Assembly: GCA_021157965.1 (NCBI GenBank)
Contig: JAGGVO010000048.1
Span: 1-54,260 of the forward strand
Direction: 5' to 3'
From: Candidatus Neomarinimicrobiota bacterium
GTDB lineage: Bacteria > Fidelibacterota > Fidelibacteria > Fidelibacterales > Fidelibacteraceae
Length of the DNA: 54,260 bases
Under the pieces are notes generated by a model. That model worked only from the letters and a program-made list of their open reading frames with translations. It ran no database searches and was not told the DNA's origin. Positions 44,368 to 53,229 of the stretch are shown here, one piece after another (positions within the stretch are counted from its first letter, which is position 1; every line of letters starts with the position of its first letter). A program made the position numbers and the translations under genes.

Positions 44368-45264
44368 TTAGCCTAAATATGACCTTAATTTCCGGCTTCG
44401 GGACTTATGTCGCAGTCGTCGGATAGCCTTTTCTTTAATTTGCCGCACCCTTTCACGGGTCAGATTGAATTCTTCACCGATTTCATTAAGGGTGAGAGCA
44501 TATTCACGGTCTATTCCGAAATACATCTTGATCACATCCCGCTCCCGGTCTTTTAATGTGTCCAGTGCGGCACGAATTTCAGATTCCAGACTCTCATCCA
44601 TTAAAAGATGATCCGGAGTTTGCTGTCCACTGTCCTCAATAATGTCAATCAGCGAGTTTTTTTCACCATCACGAAATGGAGCGTCCAGAGAGTGGTGCCG
44701 GCGGGAAATCCGGACAGCATCGGAAATCTCGTAGGTTTTGAGTCCTAACTTATCTGCAATCTCATCCGGATTGGGCGTCCGTTCACCTGTCCCTTCCAAC
44801 TCTTCTGCAGCCCGGGTAATCTTGGTGATTGTCCCTACCCGGTTCAGTGGAAGCCGGACAATCCGGCTGTGTTCCGCCAGAGCCTGCAAAATACTTTGCC
44901 GAATCCACCATACGGCATAGGAAATGAATTTGAATCCCCGGGTCTCATCAAAGCGTTCTGCCGCCTTGATCAAACCCAGATTTCCTTCGTTGATCAGGTC
45001 AGTCAGGGGTAAACCCTGTCCCTGATAATCCTTTGCCACACTTACGACAAACCGTAGGTTGGCCTCGCATAACTGCTTTAATGCCCGGCGATCTCCCTGT
45101 TTAACCCGCTTTGCCAGTTCAATCTCTTCTGCCGGTTTTAACGGTTCAAAATGCCCGATTTCATCTAAATACCGGCTCAATGCCCTGTTGGCATCGTTTG
45201 TCGAACGCTGTTTCTTGCGTCTCCGGGTCTTTGGTTTTGTCTCCGTTGTTTTCTTTTTTTGCAT
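44368..45264 (-). CDS. rpoD: Primary RNA polymerase sigma factor (RpoD/SigA family, short form)
   Basis: The 298 aa factor has region 1.2 (ALSRYLDEIGHFEPLKPAEE), region 2 (LRFVVSVAKDYQGQGLPLTD, then YAVWWIRQSILQALAEH), region 3, and region 4.2 (LTRERVRQIKEKAIRRLRH). Region 1.1 and the non-conserved region are absent, as in Bacteroidetes/Chlorobi SigA. The N-terminus is a lysine-rich stretch. I place the start at ATG 45264 behind GGGGA; a GTG at 45282 in frame would lie at the predicted transcription start. rpsU follows it on the same transcript. It is probably the housekeeping factor, given the complete region 2 and 4.2. Confidence 0.95.
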   Translation of the reverse strand: MQKKKTTETKPKTRRRKKQRSTNDANRALSRYLDEIGHFEPLKPAEEIELAKRVKQGDRRALKQLCEANLRFVVSVAKDYQGQGLPLTDLINEGNLGLIKAAERFDETRGFKFISYAVWWIRQSILQALAEHSRIVRLPLNRVGTITKITRAAEELEGTGERTPNPDEIADKLGLKTYEISDAVRISRRHHSLDAPFRDGEKNSLIDIIEDSGQQTPDHLLMDESLESEIRAALDTLKDRERDVIKMYFGIDREYALTLNEIGEEFNLTRERVRQIKEKAIRRLRHKSRSRKLRSYLG

Positions 45265-45290
45265 AATTCCCCATTTTAACACAACAAAGA

Positions 45291-45319
45291 AATGTATTGT
45301 TTCTATCTTATAAATTCAA
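45291..45319 (-). promoter_or_regulatory. Predicted sigma-70-type promoter of the sigma factor gene
   Basis: On the - strand TTGAAT (45319-45314) and TACATT (45296-45291) are 17 bp apart. Transcription would start near 45284, about 20 bases before ATG 45264. This supports the ATG over GTG 45282 and suggests classical -35/-10 promoters in this organism. Confidence 0.5.
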
Positions 45320-45360
45320 TGAATATTTGGGGATTTCGTTACAATTTTACGTTTAGACGT

Positions 45361-45388
45361 TTGGTCAACTAATATTTAGTTGTATAAT
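45361..45388 (+). promoter_or_regulatory. Predicted upstream promoter for the four-helix-bundle gene
   Basis: TTGGTC (45361-45366), a 16 bp spacer and a perfect TATAAT (45383-45388). It overlaps a short reverse-orientation copy of the 8-bp repeat unit at 45351-45366. The leader would be about 140 bases. Confidence 0.35.
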
Positions 45389-45398
45389 GTTAAATAAA

Positions 45399-45426
45399 TT
45401 GATATGGTCGTTTGGAATCATATGAT
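45399..45426 (+). promoter_or_regulatory. Predicted downstream promoter for the four-helix-bundle gene
   Basis: TTGATA (45399-45404), a 16 bp spacer and TATGAT (45421-45426) lie in a very AT-rich 250 bp gap. Transcription would start near 45433, about 100 bases before the start codon. Chance matches are likely in such AT-rich DNA. Confidence 0.4.
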
Positions 45427-45534
45427 ATTAGTGTAAAAAATATAATTAATATTAAATTATAAATATTATAATATCAATTTGCATTCTAATGGTTTTTATT
45501 TTAAGATTTAACAATACAAAAAGAAGGTGTGGTT

Positions 45535-45900
45535 ATGGCTACTCATAAAGATTTGGATGTCTGGAAAGAATCCATCAATTTTGTTGTCAAAATATACAAG
45601 TTTACAGAAACTTTTCCTGATGATGAGCGATTTGGACTTATAAGTCAGATCAGAAGGGCGGCCATTTCAATCCCTTCCAATATTGCTGAAGGTGCTGCAA
45701 GGCAAACGAATAAAGAAAATTTGTATTTTTTATATGTAGCATTAGGCTCAATAACTGAATTAGAAACACAATTAATCATTGCTGAAAAATTAAACTATTT
45801 AAAACAAAATGAAGATTATTTCGATTGGCTTCAAGCAATTAAAGCAAAATTGATTAGTTATATTAGATATGTGAAATCTCTCAAGCCAATCAAAATCTGA
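45535..45900 (+). CDS. Four-helix-bundle protein (23S rRNA intervening-sequence protein family)
   Basis: The 121 aa protein matches the IVP/TIGR02436 family: HKDLDVWKESINFVVKIYKF, GLISQIRRAAISIPSNIAEG and ELETQLIIAEKLNYL are its three conserved blocks. Members were first found in intervening sequences of 23S rRNA genes; here no rRNA is nearby. The function is unknown, although the fold resembles the Avd accessory protein of diversity-generating retroelements. ATG 45535 follows AAGAAGG; GTG 45529 is possible. The gene is more AT-rich than its neighbours, which hints at transfer. Array 3 begins 10 bp after its stop. Confidence 0.9.
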   Translation: MATHKDLDVWKESINFVVKIYKFTETFPDDERFGLISQIRRAAISIPSNIAEGAARQTNKENLYFLYVALGSITELETQLIIAEKLNYLKQNEDYFDWLQAIKAKLISYIRYVKSLKPIKI

Positions 45901-45910
45901 AAATTTTTGC

Positions 45911-45990
45911 ATTCCAACATCTCAACATCTGAACGTCTCAACGTCTCAACGTCTCAACGTCTCAACGTCTCAACGTCTAAACGTCTCAAC
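45911..45990 (+). repeat. 8-bp tandem array 3, 10 units, consensus RTCTCAAC
   Basis: The array consists of ten units in the same orientation as arrays 1 and 2. The first unit is a variant (ATTCCAAC). The next two begin with A, the remaining seven with G. One unit has G and one has A at base 5. It ends in a truncated unit GTCAA like array 2. It has no leader, starting 10 bp after the IVP-type gene. Confidence 0.95.
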
Positions 45991-46061
45991 GTCAATATTC
46001 CCTTGAATTTCCCCCTTATTTTCTTCAATTTCTCACTGACTTAAGAAAAAAAGGACGGATT

Positions 46062-46817
46062 ATGGCTATTTCTTATAAAACGATTATCGGAGCAGGACTG
46101 GGATGGGTCCTTTTGGGACCCATCGGCGCGATTTTGGGAGGTATACTGGGATCTCGGCTGGATGAACGGGAACAGGGAGGAACTTACAGACTAACTGGAG
46201 GGCATCCCTACGGACGGCCTTCAGGACAGACACAAATGGGCGATTTTTATGTGAGTCTGATTATTGTTTTTGCCTATGTCGTCAAGGCCGATTCCAAAAT
46301 CCGCAAAGGGGAAGTGGAATATGTCAAACAATACCTGATGCAGAATATCTCCGATCAGAAATTTGTCCAGGAATTGATGTACCTTTTTAAACAAACTTTG
46401 GAAAGGGATATAGATATTTCCGGTGTGGTCCGTCAAATCTCGATGTACCTGGATTTGTCCTCCCGCATCCAGTTTTTGCACCTTCTTTTTGGCCTGGCTC
46501 AGGCGGACGGACAAATTGATCGGACCGAACGGAATGCCATTGAGAAAATCGCGATGAACCTGGGCTTTTCTATTCAGGACTATGAATCTGTCCTCAATGT
46601 ATATCAACCAAAAAGTGATGATGCCCTTTACAAAATTCTGGAAGTGAGCCCGGATGCCTCCGATGATGAAATCAAAGCCTCCTATAAACGGCTTGCCCGT
46701 CTTTATCACCCTGATAAAGTGGCACATCTCGGACCGGATTTGGTAAAAACGGCCGAGGAAAAGTTTAAAATGATTAATGATGCTTATCAGCAGGTTCGCA
46801 CGATTCGGCAGTTTTAA
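46062..46817 (+). CDS. TerB-DnaJ protein (DjlA-like)
   Basis: The 251 aa protein has a short hydrophobic glycine-rich N-terminus ([20 protein letters not shown]), a TerB-like helical domain (residues ~65-180, with [20 protein letters not shown] and [20 protein letters not shown]), and a C-terminal J domain with the HPD motif in [14 protein letters not shown]. This is the order of DjlA, a membrane-linked co-chaperone that stimulates DnaK. The target is unknown. ATG 46062 is preceded by AAAAGGACGG. The PfkB gene begins directly after its stop. Confidence 0.9.
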   Translation: MAISYKTIIGAGLGWVLLGPIGAILGGILGSRLDEREQGGTYRLTGGHPYGRPSGQTQMGDFYVSLIIVFAYVVKADSKIRKGEVEYVKQYLMQNISDQKFVQELMYLFKQTLERDIDISGVVRQISMYLDLSSRIQFLHLLFGLAQADGQIDRTERNAIEKIAMNLGFSIQDYESVLNVYQPKSDDALYKILEVSPDASDDEIKASYKRLARLYHPDKVAHLGPDLVKTAEEKFKMINDAYQQVRTIRQF

Positions 46818-47753
46818 ATGAGAGCCCGGGAAAAACAGGTTAAGCCAAAGGTTTATGCAACCGGGCTTCTTGTCTATGATCATGTGTTGTTTCTGGATTC
46901 TTATCCTGCCCTGAATGAAAAACGGGTTACATCGGATTTTCACCGTTTTTTCGGCGGTCCTGTATCAAATGCCCTTGCCTTTCTGTCCCGATCCGGTGTG
47001 GAAACAGCATTGTTCACGGCGGTAGGTGATGATGATACAGGCCGCTCGGTTATCCGTGAAATCGGAGAACAAGGTGTCAAGACTGATTTTATACAGTTCA
47101 AAAGGAATACGGCAAATCCGGTCGCCAATATTCTTATTGAAAAATCCAAACACGGAAAACGAACGGCTATTCTGTCCCACGATGAAAGATGTTATCCCGT
47201 GTATCATGCCGGTTTTGTTGAAACCATGACTGCCGGAGATATCCTGCTCCTTGAAGGCTGGTATGTAGAAACCGAATACCGGATTTGCCGGGAGGCTCAT
47301 GAGAAAGGGGTTACAACTGTTCTCGATCCGGGCACCCGTGTGTTAAATCTGGAGAAATGGTCTCCCCACATCGATTACTGGCTTGCACCAAAGGAAGGGG
47401 TAACCAAAACCCTGGGTTCCATCGACCTCTTTACGGCCTGTCAGTTTTTATCCAAACCACCGGTAAAGATGGCAGCCATAACCTTGGGGGCAGGAGGTGT
47501 GGTTTACGGAAACAGGGAAGGGACAGCTTTTCAGCCTGCCTTTCATGTGGATGCTGTGGACAGCAACGGAAGCGGGGATATTTTTCATGCAGGATTTATC
47601 TGGGGACTCCTTCAGGGATGGAATGTGCCTGCCTGTGTGGAATTCGGAACAGCAGCAGGTGCTTTTGCAGCGACTTTTATCGGGACCCATTCACCGGAAC
47701 TGAATGCACAGACTGTGAAGGCCCACTTTGTCTTTAATAATCTCCCTGAATAA
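46818..47753 (+). CDS. PfkB-family carbohydrate kinase
   Basis: The 311 aa protein is a ribokinase-like sugar kinase. The first signature is FFGGPVSNALAFLSRSGVET near residue 40, and the ATP/anion-hole signature is VDSNGSGDIFHAGFIWGL near residue 250. The usual DTxGAGD is DSNGSGD here, so Ala is replaced by Ser while the catalytic Asp is kept. The substrate cannot be assigned. It begins immediately after the TerB-DnaJ gene and lies about 110 bp before pgi. Confidence 0.9.
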   Translation: MRAREKQVKPKVYATGLLVYDHVLFLDSYPALNEKRVTSDFHRFFGGPVSNALAFLSRSGVETALFTAVGDDDTGRSVIREIGEQGVKTDFIQFKRNTANPVANILIEKSKHGKRTAILSHDERCYPVYHAGFVETMTAGDILLLEGWYVETEYRICREAHEKGVTTVLDPGTRVLNLEKWSPHIDYWLAPKEGVTKTLGSIDLFTACQFLSKPPVKMAAITLGAGGVVYGNREGTAFQPAFHVDAVDSNGSGDIFHAGFIWGLLQGWNVPACVEFGTAAGAFAATFIGTHSPELNAQTVKAHFVFNNLPE

Positions 47754-47861
47754 TATCTTTTTCTCCCGTTTCTTTTTCGGAAAGAATGATGAATTTTAAA
47801 AAATCCTGCGACGTTTTGAAAATCGCTGTATCAAACAGATAAAAGAATAAGGATTAAACCC

Positions 47862-49121
<1,260 letters not shown>

Positions 49122-49339
49122 TCTTTTAATCGTCAGTCGGCAGTCGGCAGTCGACAGTCGGCAGTCACCAGTTGTGTGTCAGGACATAGGTAACAGTTTT
49201 GTGTCAAGAGATAGGTAACACTTTTTTGGAAATAAGGTAGCCATCATTCTGGTTTTTGTCATACAATTATTTTACATCAAACAGCTTTAAAAGACATCAT
49301 GTTCTTACAGCATGCAGGAATAAGTCGGGGTTCAATTAT
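49122..49339. repeat. Non-coding region with 7-bp and 25-bp repeats
   Basis: Between the convergent pgi and birA genes lie five 7-bp units, CAGTCGG and variants, at 49134-49168. Two adjacent 25-bp copies (49175-49199 and 49200-49224) with the core ATAGGTAACA then follow, 22 of 25 identical. The remaining ~115 bp hold nothing recognisable; no terminator hairpin serves either gene clearly. Confidence 0.7.
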
Positions 49340-50104
49340 TTACACCATCAAAACAACCATTTCCCCATTTTCTTCACATGTCAGATAACCGTCCTTTGTG
49401 AATTTCCGGGGAATTACAATCCGCTGGCGTTTCCCCTCGGTTAAAATCAGGGGTTTATCTTTACTGTAAATGACACGGTTCAGTTCGGGCAGGTAGCAGC
49501 TGAAGCGCTGATGGATGAAATCCCGGTAGTACGTATTCACCAGGTCCAGTATATCCTCTAAAAAAGATTCAGGAGCTGATGTGTGACCTGTCAATTCATG
49601 GAGCGAGATGGCCGGCGTGCGGAGATTGGGGATATGCTGCATGGGATTGTTGAGGTTGATGCCCATGCCGATAACGGCGCGTGAATCCTGACTTGTGGAC
49701 TGGCTTTGGATCAGGATACCGGCAATTTTGTGATGATCTGCGTAAATGTCATTAGGCCATTTGATCGTGAAAAACGCCTCGTGGGTTCTATCCGCCAGCA
49801 CATTCCGGATAGCCAGGGCACAAAGCAGCACAAAGGGATAAAATGCGCTGAGCCTTGGGATATCCTCAAATAAAATGGAAAAATATAGTCCACCCTCAGG
49901 GGAGTTCCATATCCGGTTGTACCGTCCTCGTCCTTTGGATTGTTTTAAACTCCACAAGACATCTCCGGACCGGAACATTTTTTTCGGATCAGTAAGTAAT
50001 ATATCATTAGTTGATGTAATCTCTCTGATTTTAAAGACCCTTTTTGCAATATGGCGGTGGGGATAGGTAAATAACTTAAATTCAGCAGGGTTCAGATCTG
50101 CCAT
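49340..50104 (-). CDS. birA: Biotin–[acetyl-CoA-carboxylase] ligase
   Basis: The enzyme attaches biotin to biotin carboxyl carrier proteins. The 254 aa protein has the catalytic motifs SKGRGRYNRIWNSPEGGLY near residue 75 and IKWPNDIYADHHKIAGILI near residue 118. There is no N-terminal helix-turn-helix, so it is the class I ligase without repressor function. Its ATG (50104) lies 13 bp inside the end of the aspA gene on the same strand, so the two are co-transcribed and probably translationally coupled. Confidence 0.94.
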   Translation of the reverse strand: MADLNPAEFKLFTYPHRHIAKRVFKIREITSTNDILLTDPKKMFRSGDVLWSLKQSKGRGRYNRIWNSPEGGLYFSILFEDIPRLSAFYPFVLLCALAIRNVLADRTHEAFFTIKWPNDIYADHHKIAGILIQSQSTSQDSRAVIGMGINLNNPMQHIPNLRTPAISLHELTGHTSAPESFLEDILDLVNTYYRDFIHQRFSCYLPELNRVIYSKDKPLILTEGKRQRIVIPRKFTKDGYLTCEENGEMVVLMV

Positions 50105-51942
50105 TGAATCATGGTCTCCGGTTTCAAAATTTTATTCAGTTCCGTTTCGGTCATCAGTTTTTTCTCCAAAACAATTTCCCGGATGCTTTTATCTTTTTCA
50201 AGAGCTTCTCTGGCCAGGGTGGAACACGTCTCATATCCCAGCCGGGGAAGGAGGGCGGTTACAATACCGATGCTACGCTCCACATATCCACGGGTCACCT
50301 CGGGATTGGCGGTGATATTACGGACAGTTCGTTTCGCCAGAACAATGCAGGCCTGACGGAGATGGCTGATACTCTTAAATAAGGACCAGGCAATCACCGG
50401 TTCCATCACGTTCAGTTGCAATTGTCCTGCCCCGGCTGCAAGGGTAATGGTTACATCATTGCCAATCACCTCAAAGGCTACCTGATTTACCACCTCGGGA
50501 ATGACGGGATTTACCTTGCCGGGCATGATAGAGCTTCCGGGCTGGACAGGGGGGAGGTTGATTTCATGGAGTCCGGCACGTGGACCAGAAGCAAGGAGAC
50601 GCAGATCATTGCAGATTTTATTCAGCTTGGTGGCAACCCGTTTCAGCACGCCGCTCACCTGCACATAGGCACCGGTATCCTGTGTGGCTTCCACCAGATT
50701 TTTGGCTGTGGCCATTTTTTTGCCGGTGATAGCCTCCAGGTGTTTTCTCACCGCTTCCGTGTATTCCGGATCGGCATTGAGTCCCGTCCCGATGGCTGTG
50801 GCTCCCATGTTGATCTCTTCCAGCAGTTTATCCAGCTCTTTCACCCGCTCAATATCCTCACTGATCATGATGGAAAAGCTGGAAAATTCCTGTCCAAGGG
50901 TCATGGGGACGGCATCCTGGAGTTGAGTCCGTCCCATTTTAATGATATCCTTAAATTCTTTGCTCTTTGCATTAAAAGCTTTGGAAAGCTGTTTCATGGC
51001 ACCGATGAGAAGCTGCAGACTGAACCGCAGGGCAATACGCAATGCAGTGGGGTACACATCGTTGGTACTCTGGCTCAGATTAACATGATTGTTGGGATGG
51101 CAGTATGTGTACTCACCCCGTTTATGTCCCAAAATTTCCAAAGCCCGGTTGGCAATTACCTCGTTGGCATTCATATTGGTGCTGGTTCCGGCACCACCCT
51201 GGTATACATCCACTACAAAAGCTTCATGATGGCTCCCGTCGATAATTTCATCACATGCCTGAATCATGGCGTTTGCTACGGATTCATCCAGTTTTCCAAG
51301 CTCATGATTGGCCATGGCTGCCGCTTTTTTCACCATCGCCAAAGATTTGACCAGCGCAGGAACCTTGCTGATGCCGATACGTGAGATTGGGAAATTTTCC
51401 AGGGCTCTCAGAGTCTGAATGCCATACAGAGCCTCTTCGGGTACATCCCGTTCACCCAGCAGGTCGTGTTCTTTTCGTGTATGATGAACCACATCCGTCC
51501 CTTCCGGGGACTGCACATGGATCATGCTGTGGGCAAAGGCTTTGTAGGCATTTTTCTGAAGTCTATCGTAAATCTCTTTGTAATGGTTACGCAGCTTTTC
51601 CAGCCCCTGAAAATCCAGTTCCAGGGTTTTCAGCACCGTTGCTGCCTGTCCGGATGTCTTGTGGGGGGAATGATCCTGCCGGAGTATCCGTTCCGATATC
51701 ACGGATCCTGCCTGATACATGGCTTTTGGCATCATTTCATCCCCGATCCCCTGGAGGATGGTCAGGCGTCCGCTGAGAATGATGTACAAGGCTTCCCGGG
51801 GCATGCTTTCGTGAAACAGAAATTCATCTTTCGGATAGGTTTTAACCCGGGAAAGCCTTACCACAATGTCCAGATCCTTTTTTTGAAATGATTTGAAAAG
51901 GGGCTGACTTTCCAGGATTGCCAGGATTTCATTTTTTTTCAT
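50092..51942 (-). CDS. aspA: Aspartate ammonia-lyase fused to an N-terminal cyclic-nucleotide-binding-type domain
   Basis: The 616 aa protein joins a cNMP-binding/CRP-like beta-roll (residues ~10-130: LFKSFQKKDLDIVVRLS, ALYIILSGRLTILQGIG) to a full aspartase (~150-616). The lyase has TSTNMNANEVIANRALEILG, HPNNHVNLSQSTNDVYPTAL and the signature GSSIMPGKVNPVIPEVV, which is typical of aspartase rather than fumarase. The phosphate-binding cassette of the beta-roll is altered: the usual conserved Arg of the R-(S/T)-A-T-V pattern reads Q-A-A-T-V, so cyclic nucleotide binding may be lost or changed. Aspartase makes fumarate and ammonia from aspartate. birA follows with an overlap. Confidence 0.93.
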   Translation of the reverse strand: MKKNEILAILESQPLFKSFQKKDLDIVVRLSRVKTYPKDEFLFHESMPREALYIILSGRLTILQGIGDEMMPKAMYQAGSVISERILRQDHSPHKTSGQAATVLKTLELDFQGLEKLRNHYKEIYDRLQKNAYKAFAHSMIHVQSPEGTDVVHHTRKEHDLLGERDVPEEALYGIQTLRALENFPISRIGISKVPALVKSLAMVKKAAAMANHELGKLDESVANAMIQACDEIIDGSHHEAFVVDVYQGGAGTSTNMNANEVIANRALEILGHKRGEYTYCHPNNHVNLSQSTNDVYPTALRIALRFSLQLLIGAMKQLSKAFNAKSKEFKDIIKMGRTQLQDAVPMTLGQEFSSFSIMISEDIERVKELDKLLEEINMGATAIGTGLNADPEYTEAVRKHLEAITGKKMATAKNLVEATQDTGAYVQVSGVLKRVATKLNKICNDLRLLASGPRAGLHEINLPPVQPGSSIMPGKVNPVIPEVVNQVAFEVIGNDVTITLAAGAGQLQLNVMEPVIAWSLFKSISHLRQACIVLAKRTVRNITANPEVTRGYVERSIGIVTALLPRLGYETCSTLAREALEKDKSIREIVLEKKLMTETELNKILKPETMIQWQI

Positions 51943-52069
51943 GGCTCATTACCTGTTTATAATTGACGGGATAATTTACACAAGCCCCGGCAAAGAGAAA
52001 CAGGACTTTTTTACTTTCTATAATGAACATAAGTTCATAATATAACATCTTATACTTGGAGGAAGAGCG

Positions 52070-52387
52070 ATGAAAATCTTATTTCCATCAACAGGCGAGA
52101 ATCTTGATTCAGAGATGGACAACCGTTTTGCACGGGCGGACTGGTTTGTTGTAGTAGATACGGAAACCATGGAATCTTACGCTTTATGGAACGGAGAAAA
52201 AGAAGGCGGACATGGTGTAGGCCGTGTCGTGGCTCAGTATGTGATGGATGCCGGTGTGGATATGGTTGTGGCTCCCCAGATAGGCCCCAAGGCCATGTCT
52301 GCTCTCGAAAGTGCCGGTGTCCGGACAATAACCGGTAAAAACGGCATAATTCGTCGTATCGTGGAAGATATTGTGGCTGATCAATGA
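52070..52387 (+). CDS. NifX/NafY-like Fe-Mo cofactor-type protein
   Basis: The 105 aa protein has the single domain of the dinitrogenase iron-molybdenum cofactor family: MKILFPSTGENLDSEMDNRF at the start and VVAPQIGPKAMSALESAGV near residue 75. Nitrogenase genes are not present; in anaerobes these small proteins usually stand beside MinD/ferredoxin ATPases, as here. Binding of a metal cluster is inferred. ATG 52070 follows TTGGAGGAAGAG, a strong ribosome binding site. Its stop overlaps the next start by 4 bp. Confidence 0.92.
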   Translation: MKILFPSTGENLDSEMDNRFARADWFVVVDTETMESYALWNGEKEGGHGVGRVVAQYVMDAGVDMVVAPQIGPKAMSALESAGVRTITGKNGIIRRIVEDIVADQ

Positions 52388-53229
52388 ATCTGGCAATCGT
52401 CAGCGGAAAAGGGGGAACAGGTAAAACCACCCTTGCATCAAACCTTGCGGCGTATTTGTCCCGACAGCGGGATGTCCGTCTTTTGGATGCCGATGCCGAG
52501 GAGCCCAATGCCGTTTTGTTTTTTCGGGCGGATATCCATCGGGATGTGGCGGTGTCCGTAATGGTTCCGGAAATCCTTCATGAAAAATGCACCCGTTGCC
52601 GTAAATGTGTGGATATATGTGAATATAATGCCCTGATGATGACCCGGAAAGGAGTCCTGTTGAGTCCGGATTTGTGCCATAGTTGCAAGGCATGTATGTA
52701 TGTGTGTCCCGAAAAGGCAATTCTTGAAAAGCCCCGGGAAATCGGTCGGATACGTGAGTATGTGTGTGACGGTTATCCCCGTCTTCATGTGATTGAGGGA
52801 GATTTGCATCGTGGGGAGAGCCGTGTTACTCCGGTTATTGATGAGGTTTTGAGTTATGCGGGTCCATGTACCATCGTGGATGCCCCACCGGGAACTTCCT
52901 GTCCTGTTGTAGAAACGGTAAAACATGCAGACCGTGTTTTGGTCGTAACGGAATCGACACCTTTTGGTTTGCACGATCTGAAAGGTGTTGCATCCATGCT
53001 TCGTTTGATTCGACGTCCTTTTCAGGTTGTAATTAACCGTCATGGACAGGGGGATAACGGAGTGGAAACCTGGTGCCGGGAAGAGGGGATTCCTGTTTTA
53101 TTGAAAATTCCTTTTCGGGAAGATTATGCCAATGTGATCGCCGGCGGCGGTTTATTGATTGAACATTTTCCCCGGTTTCGGGAGGATATAGCCCGCCTGG
53201 CAAAAGATATGTGCAGAAAGGTATTATGA
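52384..53229 (+). CDS. MinD-superfamily ATPase with ferredoxin insert (first copy)
   Basis: The 281 aa protein is a P-loop ATPase with the deviant Walker A SGKGGTGKTTLASNLA near residue 10. It carries two inserted 4Fe-4S motifs CTRCRKCVDICEYNAL and CHSCKACMYVCPEKAI (residues ~62-105), and the second P-loop motif in VDAPPGTSCPVVETVKHA. The domain order is that of the Mrp-like ATPases found next to NifX-type proteins. It could load or move a metal cluster, but the role is not proven. Its start overlaps the upstream gene by 4 bp and its stop overlaps the next start by 4 bp. Confidence 0.93.
   Translation: MNLAIVSGKGGTGKTTLASNLAAYLSRQRDVRLLDADAEEPNAVLFFRADIHRDVAVSVMVPEILHEKCTRCRKCVDICEYNALMMTRKGVLLSPDLCHSCKACMYVCPEKAILEKPREIGRIREYVCDGYPRLHVIEGDLHRGESRVTPVIDEVLSYAGPCTIVDAPPGTSCPVVETVKHADRVLVVTESTPFGLHDLKGVASMLRLIRRPFQVVINRHGQGDNGVETWCREEGIPVLLKIPFREDYANVIAGGGLLIEHFPRFREDIARLAKDMCRKVL

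Noticed and set aside
46221-46943. 240-codon frame on the - strand
   Set aside because: Antisense to the TerB-DnaJ gene, with no ribosome binding site or family likeness.
50416-51384. 322-codon frame on the + strand
   Set aside because: It lies fully inside the aspA gene on the opposite strand and reads as an antisense shadow.
50092-51942. Fumarase identity for the lyase
   Set aside because: The signature continues VIPEVV after MPGKVNP, as in aspartase; class II fumarase has a different continuation there.
52070-52387. Nitrogenase accessory gene proving nitrogen fixation
   Set aside because: The family is widespread in anaerobes without nitrogenase, and no nif genes are in the window.
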